Source of the DNA: Lachnospiraceae bacterium
Lineage (GTDB): Bacteria; Bacillota; Clostridia; Lachnospirales; Lachnospiraceae
DNA: 64,000 bases
Direction: 5' to 3'
Assembly: GCA_021199495.1 (NCBI GenBank)
Contig: JAJQHY010000055.1
Coordinates: 1 to 64,000, forward strand
Part shown: piece after piece, positions 35,866 to 43,552 of the stretch
Position numbering within the stretch: position 1 is the first letter of the stretch
How the letters are laid out: each line of letters opens with the position of its first letter
Translations under genes and position numbers: made by a program
Notes under the pieces: generated by a model
Databases searched by the model: none
Told to the model about the DNA's origin: nothing
Seen by the model: the letters and a program-made list of their open reading frames with translations, nothing else

Positions 35866-35898
35866 ATGTCTTAATCCCCCGGTATGTGGTCTTATAAA

Positions 35899-36480
35899 TC
35901 AATACCAATGATTGTATCCCTTCAGGCCTGTATTTGTCAAGGCAAAAACACAGAGGATACAGGGAATGTACGCCGCCGGTTCTTCAAGCCTCCATTTCAG
36001 CCCGCGCCGGCGCGCAAGCTGCAGTATCAGAAACAGAAGTCCGGAAAAAGCCTTCATCCACCAGAAGAGAAAAAAGGAGAAAAAAGCACTGTACCTCACC
36101 CAGTAATACAGCATACAGTTTAAAAACACCAGACTGTCCGCAAAGCCATATAAAGAAAAGCGTCTGTAGATTCCCTCGCACAGCAGACCAAGCAGCAGAA
36201 CTGCCGCGTGGGCGCCTCCATTCCATAAAGCGTAACGGTCCCTGATAACCGGAAGCAGAGCGGCACAGCCAGCTGTGCCCACCCTGCCATCGGCACCTCC
36301 ATGCAGTGTAAGGATCAACCCCACTGCGGCGGGCAGGCAATATATTCCTACCGCCGCCAGACCCATCAGATGTGTCCCGCGTATGACCAGCCTTTCTTTC
36401 AAATCCTGGCATGCAGCACAGATCAGATACAATATAAATATAAGGTCACTGATTATTTCTGATCCGCGTACGAAGCTCAT
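35899..36480 (-). CDS. A24-type prepilin peptidase (TadV/CpaA-like), divergent
   Basis: This 193-residue polytopic membrane protein has about five hydrophobic segments. Two features point to the A24 aspartic peptidases that process Flp prepilins: an Asp in CQDLKERLVIRG after the first membrane span, and GFADSLVFL later, a degenerate form of the GxGD motif. ATG 36480 has GAGGGG ten bases upstream; the gene overlaps the preceding one by 35 bases. As the only peptidase in the cluster it likely cuts the Flp1-like pilin. The changed GxGD motif lowers confidence in activity. Confidence 0.65.
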   Translation of the reverse strand: MSFVRGSEIISDLIFILYLICAACQDLKERLVIRGTHLMGLAAVGIYCLPAAVGLILTLHGGADGRVGTAGCAALLPVIRDRYALWNGGAHAAVLLLGLLCEGIYRRFSLYGFADSLVFLNCMLYYWVRYSAFFSFFLFWWMKAFSGLLFLILQLARRRGLKWRLEEPAAYIPCILCVFALTNTGLKGYNHWY

Positions 36481-38050
36481 CCAACACACTCCCCTCAGAA
36501 ACCACCAGCACAGGATACGCCATCGTCTCTTCCTCCTCCCTGTATGCCTTCACCGTGATCTGATAAGCCCCGGGAGTCGTATACAGAGGTATGGAAAAAG
36601 AGAGAGTCTCCTCCTGTGTCTGCGTCGGTTCTTCATATATAAATGTCCGGTTTACCTCCGGAAATGCCGCTGTAAACGCATCCGGAAACACAACCTCAAT
36701 CCGATCCGCATACCCCTGTACATTCAGATAAAGAATACCGCCCTCGCCGGACTTAAAATCACCGCTGCAGCCGTCCCGGCTGTGCGCAATCCAGGCAGAC
36801 ACGATCAGTTCCGCTTCCCGCTGAGATTCCTCTCCCTGATCCGGCTCCGCTTCCTCCCCGGTATCCTGCCGGGAATCCTCCTGTGCGCTTTCTTCCGCAT
36901 CACCATCCTGATCAGGACCGGTTTCATCTGTCTGTTCTGACTCATCTTCCGTTCCGGTATATGTTCCGCTCTCCGGATCAGAACCCGTTTTGTCTGCCGT
37001 ATCCGAAGCTGCTGTATTCCCGTTATCAGACTGCGCCCCGTTCTGAAAGTCCGGAGCTGTTCCGCTCCCGGTCTGCGCACTGCTTTCCTTCTCCCACTGC
37101 GCATACAGGGTAACTGTTCCCTCATTGACCTCAGTCAGATTCAACACCTCAGCGCAGTCTGCATAGGCAGTACCGCTGCCGTCCGCCCTGGTATTCCAGC
37201 CGGTAAAAAGATATCCCTCGCAGACATACACATTGGGGCGAAGGCCTGTATCTCCGTACCCCGCCTCAGCAGCGCTCGCCCCTTCATAAACAGATGCGTT
37301 TCCATACATATGCCCGGTTGCTGCCATCACTCCCGTAACCGAAGCGCCTGCCGGTGCATTCGCGGCATATTGTATTGTATATCCGTTGGCCGAAACTCTT
37401 TTACAGGTATGAGAATATCCGGCTCCCTGCTCAAGACCGCCGCACCAGGGACAGAGATAATAATACTCCGCGCTTCCCGGAAGGGTCCGGATTCCCCGGG
37501 CCGTAGAGCTGTTCATATAAATGTAAATATCCATCAGCCGTTCTCCGCAGTCCGCGCAGTAAGCAAACCATCCCTGCGCATATTCGCTATGGCAGATCAC
37601 ACTGCTATACTGGATACCATGGTAATATCCGATATTATAAATCGGATGAATGCACATGGAATTCGCCCAGGCGACCTCCCATTTCAGAATACGCGCCTCG
37701 CTGACATTCGTTTCCGTATAAATGTGTTCCCCTATCGTGGGAGCGTCAGCCGCTGCTTCCCCTGTATAAACCGTATATCCGGCAGGGTATCTCTCATAGG
37801 TTCTGACGCCCGCATCCGTCGTAAAAGCCAGACCGTCAGGGCTTAAACTGATTCCCGCGTATTTTGTGTACGCGGACAAAGAAGAGGCCAGGACTGTCAG
37901 ACTCCCGTTATACAGCATAAAAAGAAGTCCGAAAAGCAGGACGATTCCCGATCCCAGAACAAACAGCTTCTGTCGTGACCCTGACTTCTGACAGGAAGAC
38001 CTTACCCGCCGCACCCGGCGCGTTGCCGGGCGCCTTAAGCCCCTAAGCAT
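36446..38050 (-). CDS. Tad-locus surface protein with InlB-type repeat and acidic linker
   Basis: This protein of about 534 residues has a basic N-terminus and one membrane segment (FVLGSGIVLLFGLLFMLY). An extracellular region with paired Cys motifs (CADCGE, CPWCGG) follows, then an InlB B-repeat-like domain (VCEGYLFTGWNTRADGSGTA ... VTLYAQW). Next come about 90 residues of Asp/Glu/Ser/Thr/Gly low-complexity linker and a C-terminal beta domain. It overlaps cpaB and the peptidase gene, so it is part of the pilus operon. It may be a pilus-associated adhesin or a pseudopilin-like tip protein. The start is probably ATG 38050; a TTG at 38062 is also possible. Confidence 0.7.
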   Translation of the reverse strand: MLRGLRRPATRRVRRVRSSCQKSGSRQKLFVLGSGIVLLFGLLFMLYNGSLTVLASSLSAYTKYAGISLSPDGLAFTTDAGVRTYERYPAGYTVYTGEAAADAPTIGEHIYTETNVSEARILKWEVAWANSMCIHPIYNIGYYHGIQYSSVICHSEYAQGWFAYCADCGERLMDIYIYMNSSTARGIRTLPGSAEYYYLCPWCGGLEQGAGYSHTCKRVSANGYTIQYAANAPAGASVTGVMAATGHMYGNASVYEGASAAEAGYGDTGLRPNVYVCEGYLFTGWNTRADGSGTAYADCAEVLNLTEVNEGTVTLYAQWEKESSAQTGSGTAPDFQNGAQSDNGNTAASDTADKTGSDPESGTYTGTEDESEQTDETGPDQDGDAEESAQEDSRQDTGEEAEPDQGEESQREAELIVSAWIAHSRDGCSGDFKSGEGGILYLNVQGYADRIEVVFPDAFTAAFPEVNRTFIYEEPTQTQEETLSFSIPLYTTPGAYQITVKAYREEEETMAYPVLVVSEGSVLDELRTRIRNNQ

Positions 38051-38687
38051 TGCTCTCGGCAATCAGAAGACTGCCCCTTAAAAGCGCCTCATAAAAAGCC
38101 GCCACCTGCGCCCTTTCAAGCGGAATGATAAAAAGCTGCGCCATGGAAACTGCATCGGAATTACTGATTTCCTCCCCGCTTTTTGTAAAGGTTCGCTCTA
38201 TCCGCACGTGGGATGCAAGCAGCGTACAGACGCTCTCGTCCCCGCTGCCTTCCATACAATACAGATCAATCCAGTCCCCTGTCCTGAGCGTTCCGGCGAC
38301 AGCCTGAGAGAGCTGATCCACACTGACGCTGACCCAGTAAAGCTCCTCATACGCTTCATAAAAGTCATTGACGGGCAAAAGCATGGCCTCTGTCAGAAAG
38401 CTGCCCTCGCTCACCTGTACGACAGTAGTCATCCTTTCCAGCCCTTCTAAAGACACCAGCGCCTCTTCCGGTACATATTCCTCCGGAATCTGCCTCAGTT
38501 CCAGAAGCTCCTCCAGATTTGCGGCTGTCAGGACAGTATTCTCTGCAATCTGCGTTTTTGCCGACACCACTGTCACATAGGTTACTTTCTCCTGTGCGGC
38601 CATCTGCATACATAAAATCGCGACGAATACCAGCACCGCCAGAACGGCGCTGATGATCCCGATCCGGATATTTCTTTTTTCTTTCAT
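38043..38687 (-). CDS. CpaB/RcpC-like pilus assembly protein, SAF domain
   Basis: This 214-residue protein has an N-terminal membrane anchor (IGIISAVLAVLVFVAILC) and a SAF-type domain (VVSAKTQIAENTVLTAANLE), followed by a beta-rich region containing GDWIDLYCMEG. That is the arrangement of CpaB/RcpC proteins of Flp pilus systems. ATG 38687 follows GGGAGGA and overlaps the preceding stop as ATGA. It probably sits outside the membrane and supports pilus assembly. Confidence 0.78.
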   Translation of the reverse strand: MKEKRNIRIGIISAVLAVLVFVAILCMQMAAQEKVTYVTVVSAKTQIAENTVLTAANLEELLELRQIPEEYVPEEALVSLEGLERMTTVVQVSEGSFLTEAMLLPVNDFYEAYEELYWVSVSVDQLSQAVAGTLRTGDWIDLYCMEGSGDESVCTLLASHVRIERTFTKSGEEISNSDAVSMAQLFIIPLERAQVAAFYEALLRGSLLIAESNA

Positions 38688-39244
38688 ATCATATCCTCCC
38701 GAAACAAACACACAATATCCACACAATGCTGCCGCTCAATTTCCACCGTTACCTCTCCCCAGACTAAAACCGGCACCCTGACCGCGGCATAGATGGCGGC
38801 GGAAACAATCTGTGTCCCGTCCGGAGCACAGACCGTCTCACCCGCAGCATAAACGGCTGACAGCCAGCTTCCGTCTTCCTGCCGTTCATTCATTCTGATG
38901 CCGTCTGTCGTTTTTTCATAGACAATCAGCTGTGTCAGTACGACCTCTCCGGCAATTCCGAGTTTTTCCTGATTTTCAGATGACCCCAGCGCAGTCTCAA
39001 GATACTTAAGGTAGATCTGTTCCACTTCCTGTACATCCGCAAATATCACCTCTCCGCTCATGCCGTAGGTATACGGCTCAATGAGAAGTGCCGATAATCC
39101 CGCCTGTGTCATACAGTCCTGCAGGTATGCCTTCAGTCTTTCCGCACGCAGAAGCAACAGAAGCAGAAAAATCATGAGCACTGCCCAGGAAATCAGTATC
39201 ATGGAAAAGGCGTAATGCATGAGTCCCTGATCTTTTCTCTTCAT
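38684..39244 (-). CDS. TadE/TadG-like pseudopilin
   Basis: This 186-residue protein has a short basic start (MKRKDQGLMHY), one long membrane helix (residues ~12-33) and an extracellular part without known motifs. Single-span proteins of this type following the major pilin are TadE/TadF/TadG minor pseudopilins. Ten bases separate it from the preceding gene and it overlaps cpaB by four bases. Assignment rests on layout as much as on sequence. Confidence 0.65.
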   Translation of the reverse strand: MKRKDQGLMHYAFSMILISWAVLMIFLLLLLLRAERLKAYLQDCMTQAGLSALLIEPYTYGMSGEVIFADVQEVEQIYLKYLETALGSSENQEKLGIAGEVVLTQLIVYEKTTDGIRMNERQEDGSWLSAVYAAGETVCAPDGTQIVSAAIYAAVRVPVLVWGEVTVEIERQHCVDIVCLFREDMI

Positions 39245-39253
39245 CCGAACTCC

Positions 39254-39652
39254 TCACTGCTTCGCCGTAGACTTCAGCTGAACAGACACCGGCAGCTCCC
39301 AGCTTAAGCTGCTTCGTCCCATAACAGTCTGCTGAAGCGTACCGGAAATACTGAGCACAATCTGACTTCCATACCCGACTTCCACAGTCGTTGTGCCATC
39401 CAGGCTGACATTACTAAGTCCCGCCTCCTCTAAAGACGCCGTCAGCGCCGCCTGCTCTTCGGCGGACAAATACCCGGTTGTTTCCATCACCAGCAGATAC
39501 TCCCTGCCGATCTGATCAATCAGATCCCGCTGCCGGATGACATGAAAAAATCCTGCTGACAGCACTACCAGTACAGCCACCATTCCCAGGCTCAGCAGAA
39601 CGGGCAGAAGCTGGTATACATACCCTTCGTCTCTTTTTAATCGCTTAGCCAT
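39254..39652 (-). CDS. TadE/F-like small pseudopilin
   Basis: This 132-residue protein begins MAKRLKRDEGYVYQLLPVLL with a Gly-Tyr before the hydrophobic helix, as in processed pseudopilins, and continues with an extracellular domain rich in Thr and Ser. It overlaps the pilin gene by eight bases. Likely a minor pilin in the Tad pilus. Confidence 0.65.
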   Translation of the reverse strand: MAKRLKRDEGYVYQLLPVLLSLGMVAVLVVLSAGFFHVIRQRDLIDQIGREYLLVMETTGYLSAEEQAALTASLEEAGLSNVSLDGTTTVEVGYGSQIVLSISGTLQQTVMGRSSLSWELPVSVQLKSTAKQ

Positions 39653-39857
39653 TCGCTCCCACTCCCGTGGTCAGGATGTTTTTAATCTGTGTGCTCATGG
39701 AGCTTACTACATCCTCAATCAGCGTTGTCATGGCCGTGCGGAATACTACCAGAAGCACCACGGCTATGACCGCAAGTCCCACCTCCACCACAATGGCCTT
39801 ATCGCCCGCATCGGCCGTCTGAAACCACGCTTTTATCCTTTCTCCTGTCTGTCTCAT
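39645..39857 (-). CDS. Flp1-like type IVb major pilin
   Basis: This 70-residue protein has a polar leader (MRQTGERIKAWFQTADAGDK) and a hydrophobic helix with an internal Glu (AIVVEVGLAVIAVVLLVVF), the layout of Flp pilins, followed by a short C-terminal tail ending GVGANG. Processing would occur before the hydrophobic stretch. It follows the tadC gene after about 90 bases, where its expression may be raised relative to neighbours. Two adjacent ATG codons (39860, 39857) are possible starts. Confidence 0.72.
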   Translation of the reverse strand: MRQTGERIKAWFQTADAGDKAIVVEVGLAVIAVVLLVVFRTAMTTLIEDVVSSMSTQIKNILTTGVGANG

Positions 39858-39952
39858 CATTTTCAGCTCTCCTTGTTTTTAAAATTATGTCTGAATTCTG
39901 TCTGCTCTGAGCAGCATGCCACAGACCGCCTTCACGCTGCTCTGAACTGTTA

Positions 39953-40645
39953 CTAAAAATAAATGTTCCTTGCCACGGCTACCACACAGCCGTACAGCAC
40001 CAGTACCAGTATCCCCGCAAACAACAGCATCTGAAAGACCTGCAGCTTCATTTCCAGGTTCTCTTTCTCCTTTATCAGATTTGTCCGTTCCATCTCTTCC
40101 AACTGCAGGCTGATGTCTTCCAGCAGCTTCACCGCATAGCCGGAATCCTGCATCTGCCGCAGAATCACACAGAAGCTGCTGATGTAGGGATTGTGGAAGC
40201 TTGCTTCAAAAGCTTCCAGGGAGGCCTCAATACTCTCTCCGTTTAAGAGCTGTTCACACAGCCGGTGGAAAGATTTTTTCATGCGTCTGTTTCTGATAAA
40301 ATTCTCACTTTCCATAAGGGCCTGCAGGATGTACAGGCCGGACTTTAACTGCACGGAAATGGCTTCATAGATCCATTTCAGATCCTGTGTAATAGCAGTA
40401 TTGTCCCGGCTGTTGGACCAGATCAGGACCAGCGAAGGCGCCAGAAAACCCGTAAACAGTCCTGCCAGTCCCCACATCCAGTGAGAAAATATCCCGATTG
40501 CAAAAAGGATGAGCCCGAGCCAGAGGCTAGTGTGCAGCAGATGCGCCCCATCCTGATAAATCCAGAGCTCCTGCATCACGTCACCGCCGAAACTTTTTAC
40601 AAAGCGATCCGCTTCGGTCGTTACTGCGTTTTTTCCTTCCTTCAT
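39953..40645 (-). CDS. TadC-like pilus assembly membrane protein
   Basis: This 230-residue protein has the GspF/TadC pattern: two N-terminal membrane spans, a cytoplasmic helical domain (ISVQLKSGLYILQALMESEN through SIEASLEAFEASFHNPYISS) and a C-terminal span. It overlaps the tadB-like gene by four bases. It should form, with the TadB-like protein, the inner-membrane platform for the TadA ATPase. Confidence 0.75.
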   Translation of the reverse strand: MKEGKNAVTTEADRFVKSFGGDVMQELWIYQDGAHLLHTSLWLGLILFAIGIFSHWMWGLAGLFTGFLAPSLVLIWSNSRDNTAITQDLKWIYEAISVQLKSGLYILQALMESENFIRNRRMKKSFHRLCEQLLNGESIEASLEAFEASFHNPYISSFCVILRQMQDSGYAVKLLEDISLQLEEMERTNLIKEKENLEMKLQVFQMLLFAGILVLVLYGCVVAVARNIYF

Positions 40646-41580
40646 ATCGCTCCTCTTTGACCGCTGCCGCTAAGACACCACACAAAAATCAACAGAATGA
40701 CAGCCAGGTAAACCGTGCAGACCTTTCCCGGCAGACTGCCCCACAAAAGCCAGGTAAGCGAAATGTCCATCGGGTTCGACATGGCCTTCAGCATCACGGC
40801 ACTGAGTATGATAATCAGCACCATTTCCACCCTTGCCGTCCTTTTTACGCCCTGCTTCTCCCTCTCAAAGGTCAGATATCGCTGGGTGCTCTTGCGGGAG
40901 CTCTGCAGTACATACACAAAATCGCAGTTATACATGCTGCATACATTCAGGTTGTGAATAAACTCCTGCCACTTCGGGTGCTCCAGCAAAAGCTTCATTT
41001 CCTCCAGCACCCTCCTGCTGCCCATTCCCCTGTCGCGCAGCCGTTTTGCTGACTGCAGTGCCTGTCCGATCGGACCGCCGATATAAGCGCCGCACAGAAG
41101 CAGAATGCTTACCGGATCCTCCTCCGTAGCAGAAAATCCCTCCGCCAGGTTAATGACCTCCAGCAGGTGCTCCTGCGTCCTGCGAAACCGCACGGTGCGC
41201 AGAATGCTGATAAAGACCGCAAAAGCCGCCGGCACCGCCAGCGCGCCGGCAAACGCTGCCAGCAAACCCCGGACTGCACCCAGCAGAATCCACACCCACA
41301 GCGCCAGAAAGCACTGCAGCAGCACCCAGAATTTCACGCTGAGAAAAGGAAATCTGCTCCGTATCCCGCTGTAATAGAGTGAAAGCTCCACCCTGTCCGC
41401 CCATTTCCGGCTTTCAGAATCAGGCAGGGCCCTGCATCTGACCGCGTTTTCCTCGGTCGCGAGAAATTCTTCGGAATACACCCTGATCTCCCTGATTCCC
41501 CTTGCATCCATCCAGCTGACAAAGCAGTAACACGCCGCCAGAAGGCTTAAAAACAACAGTCCTTCAAGAATCCAGATCAT
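40642..41580 (-). CDS. TadB-like pilus assembly membrane protein
   Basis: This 312-residue GspF-type protein has membrane spans near the N-terminus, around residues 85-125 and at the C-terminus, and a cytoplasmic helical region between (LLEVINLAEGFSATEEDPVS). ATG 41580 has GGGAG upstream and overlaps the end of the ATPase gene by 17 bases; a longer frame begins at 41604. Position between tadA and tadC supports TadB. Confidence 0.75.
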   Translation of the reverse strand: MIWILEGLLFLSLLAACYCFVSWMDARGIREIRVYSEEFLATEENAVRCRALPDSESRKWADRVELSLYYSGIRSRFPFLSVKFWVLLQCFLALWVWILLGAVRGLLAAFAGALAVPAAFAVFISILRTVRFRRTQEHLLEVINLAEGFSATEEDPVSILLLCGAYIGGPIGQALQSAKRLRDRGMGSRRVLEEMKLLLEHPKWQEFIHNLNVCSMYNCDFVYVLQSSRKSTQRYLTFEREKQGVKRTARVEMVLIIILSAVMLKAMSNPMDISLTWLLWGSLPGKVCTVYLAVILLIFVWCLSGSGQRGAI

Positions 41581-42586
41581 GGCTGTGCTCCCTTTCATAA
41601 ACATTGCGGGTTACCAGATTTCGTTTTTCATCCAGTTTCACCTCCGTGATGGTCCAGAGCTTAAAATCCTTCATGTAGCATACGGTGGATATACACCCCA
41701 GCATCTTTTTAATCTCGTCCTGGCTGTAATCCGACTCATATTTTACATAATCCGCAAGCTTGTAAAGCGCCGCTTCTCCGCTCAGTCCATGTACGGTTGC
41801 CAGACCCAGATGTCCTGTAAAGGCCGCATTCAGGAAATACAGAGCCTCACCGCCTTTAATCTCGCCGATCACAATGTAGTCCAGATCCAGTAAAAGCGCA
41901 TTGATACTCAGCTCCTTTAAGCCATAGCGAACCTTGCTCTCACCTCTCTGCTCCAGTACATGCTGAAACATCATGTCCGGATGCACCCTGGAAAATAACT
42001 CCTCGTTCTCCTGCACCACCAGCACAGATTTGTCCCTGGGGATTTCATCAAGCAGTGCATTTAAAAGAGTCGTCTTTCCGCTGGCACCCTTGCCGGCGAT
42101 CAGAATGTATCCTTTCTGAATCTGTCTGCGCAGGTACTCCGCATGCTTCTGTGTCAGCATTCCCAGATCCATTAAATCCTCAAGACTGTGTTTCTTCTTC
42201 GGGATTTTGCGGATATGCAGATAAGGTGTGTCCACCGAATTGATGATGGGCTGGCTGATGTTGAAGCGCAGAATGAAGTCCTTGCTGCTGCCCTTGTCCG
42301 TGAAGCTCTGCATGGCGTTGGTGCGGGAAATGCTGACCTGATTTTTGGCTGCCACAAACTCTGTAAACTGTTTCAGCTCCTGGGCGGAAGCAAAGGTAAG
42401 CTCACTGTCCTCGCGTCTGCCCAGCCTTTTTACGCGAATCCGGTTATAGGAGAGCACCTTGATGTCTGAAATCTCATCATCTTTGATGAGCGGTTCCAGC
42501 ACATGGTATCCCTGAAAATAAGGAAAGGGCTCCTCCCTGACCATCATTCGCCCCTCGGTGTTGATTTCTTTCGGAAAAAACTGCAT
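41564..42586 (-). CDS. tadA: Tad pilus secretion ATPase (TadA/CpaF)
   Basis: This 340-residue ATPase of the VirB11/CpaF family powers Flp pilus assembly at the cytoplasmic membrane. It has Walker A GKGASGKTT, an Asp/Glu box VVQENEELFS, Walker B-like LDYIVIGEIKGGE and the His-box-like GHLGLATVHG. It is about 50-100 residues shorter than many TadA proteins because the N-terminal domain is small. ATG 42586 directly follows a TAAGGAGG ribosome binding site, which is fully contained in a hairpin stem (42587-42633). It is the first gene of the pilus operon. Confidence 0.88.
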   Translation of the reverse strand: MQFFPKEINTEGRMMVREEPFPYFQGYHVLEPLIKDDEISDIKVLSYNRIRVKRLGRREDSELTFASAQELKQFTEFVAAKNQVSISRTNAMQSFTDKGSSKDFILRFNISQPIINSVDTPYLHIRKIPKKKHSLEDLMDLGMLTQKHAEYLRRQIQKGYILIAGKGASGKTTLLNALLDEIPRDKSVLVVQENEELFSRVHPDMMFQHVLEQRGESKVRYGLKELSINALLLDLDYIVIGEIKGGEALYFLNAAFTGHLGLATVHGLSGEAALYKLADYVKYESDYSQDEIKKMLGCISTVCYMKDFKLWTITEVKLDEKRNLVTRNVYEREHSHDLDS

Positions 42587-42633
42587 AAAAATTGACCTCC
42601 TTACCCTATATAGGCATAAGGAGGCCAATTTTT
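42587..42633 (-). promoter_or_regulatory. Hairpin that contains the tadA ribosome binding site
   Basis: The arms AAAAATTGACCTCCTTA (42587-42603) and TAAGGAGGCCAATTTTT (42617-42633) pair over 17 bases, with one position that is a G-U pair in the minus-strand RNA, around a 13-base loop which itself holds the palindrome CCTATATAGG. In the transcript the 3' arm carries the complete Shine-Dalgarno AAGGAGG and the start codon follows immediately. The A5/U5 ends also resemble a bidirectional terminator. Confidence 0.85.
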
Positions 42634-42680
42634 CGCGAAAGTTTTTTAATAAACTTAGATTTGACGTTATATCATACGAA

Positions 42681-42708
42681 AGTATAATATATCGTAACAT
42701 GTCAGTAA
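42681..42708 (-). promoter_or_regulatory. Possible promoter of tad operon
   Basis: On the minus strand TTACTG (42703-42708) and TATACT (42681-42686) are 16 bases apart, giving a message with a leader of about 85 bases that includes the hairpin at 42587. An imperfect 9-bp inverted repeat ATATCATAC/GTATAATAT lies directly downstream. Neither box is close to consensus. Confidence 0.4.
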
Positions 42709-42801
42709 CTGCCCGTGCAAATAATATCATTCATCCGAAATCAGCTCCCGATGAAATCACTGTCCTGCAGTTTATGCGACATTACGTTTCAACGCTTATC
42801 A

Positions 42802-43371
42802 TCACCGGTCATCATCAGAAACTCTGTAAATCACGCTGTCCGAAATTTTCTGCGCCGTCTCAGCATCAGCCAGCGCAGTGATAATCGCTTTGGAGAAAGC
42901 AATCGCGCAGCCCATTCCTCTTGCGGTAATCACATTTCCATCCACAACACAGGAGCAGTTTAAAACCTGCGCTCCCGTCAGGTCATTCTCAAATCCAGGG
43001 TAGCAGACTGCCCTTTTTCCGCTCAGAATGCCCAGATGACCCAGCACACTCGGTGCCGCACAGATGGCGCAGACATATTTACCGCTGCCCGCAAACGCCT
43101 TCAGCTGTGCAGTCAGAAGCGGCACCCGCTCCAGGTTCTTCGTACCCGGCATACCTCCCGGCAAAATCAGCATATCCAGACTGTCGAAGTTAAGATCGTC
43201 TATCCTGATATCCGTCTTTACACACACGCCGTGAGAGCTTGTCACAGCATCGCTCCCGGTCACGGACACCATCTGCATGTCGATACCGGCTCTGCGGCAC
43301 ATATCCACCACGGTCAGGGCCTCAATTTCCTCATACCCTTCCGCAAAAAAGATCGCTGCTTTTTTCATCAT
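42802..43371 (-). CDS. DJ-1/PfpI family protein (ThiJ-like)
   Basis: This 189-residue protein has the DJ-1/PfpI fold markers: the acidic segment FFAEGYEEIEALTVVD near the start, LILPGGMPG, and the nucleophile-elbow Cys in AICAAPSVLG (~103). It is of the YajL/DJ-1 type, linked to stress tolerance and glyoxalase-like or deglycase-like activities in relatives. It is alone on the minus strand upstream of the tad operon. Activity is not provable from the sequence. Confidence 0.9.
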   Translation of the reverse strand: MMKKAAIFFAEGYEEIEALTVVDMCRRAGIDMQMVSVTGSDAVTSSHGVCVKTDIRIDDLNFDSLDMLILPGGMPGTKNLERVPLLTAQLKAFAGSGKYVCAICAAPSVLGHLGILSGKRAVCYPGFENDLTGAQVLNCSCVVDGNVITARGMGCAIAFSKAIITALADAETAQKISDSVIYRVSDDDR

Positions 43372-43476
43372 GTTTCTCCTCTTCTTTTTTATAGTAACAG
43401 AAATTCATTCACAAGATTTGGTAAATTTCCTTAAATTTCTCTGAAAGAACTTCCCTTTCATTGTGGAAAATGATAT

Positions 43477-43529
43477 GATGATACCAGGATTGGGGAAGCA
43501 CGAAGTGCGAAACAATCCGGGGTATCATC
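43477..43529 (+). promoter_or_regulatory. Three-tier hairpin in the leader of the CYTH gene
   Basis: GATGATACC (43477-43485) pairs with GGTATCATC (43521-43529); inside it GGATTG (43487) pairs with CAATCC (43513); and inside that GCAC pairs with GTGC around a GAA loop. The internal loops are purine-rich (GGGAA and GAAA). The element ends 24 bases before the start codon, just upstream of the AAAGGAG site. It could be a leader RNA element, or an operator if transcription starts inside it. Confidence 0.55.
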
Positions 43530-43552
43530 ACCCCACATCAAAGGAGATCCAC

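Noticed and set aside
42587-42633. Inverted repeats as borders of an invertible promoter switch
   Set aside because: The arms are only 13 bases apart, far too close for an invertible segment; a hairpin is the simpler reading.
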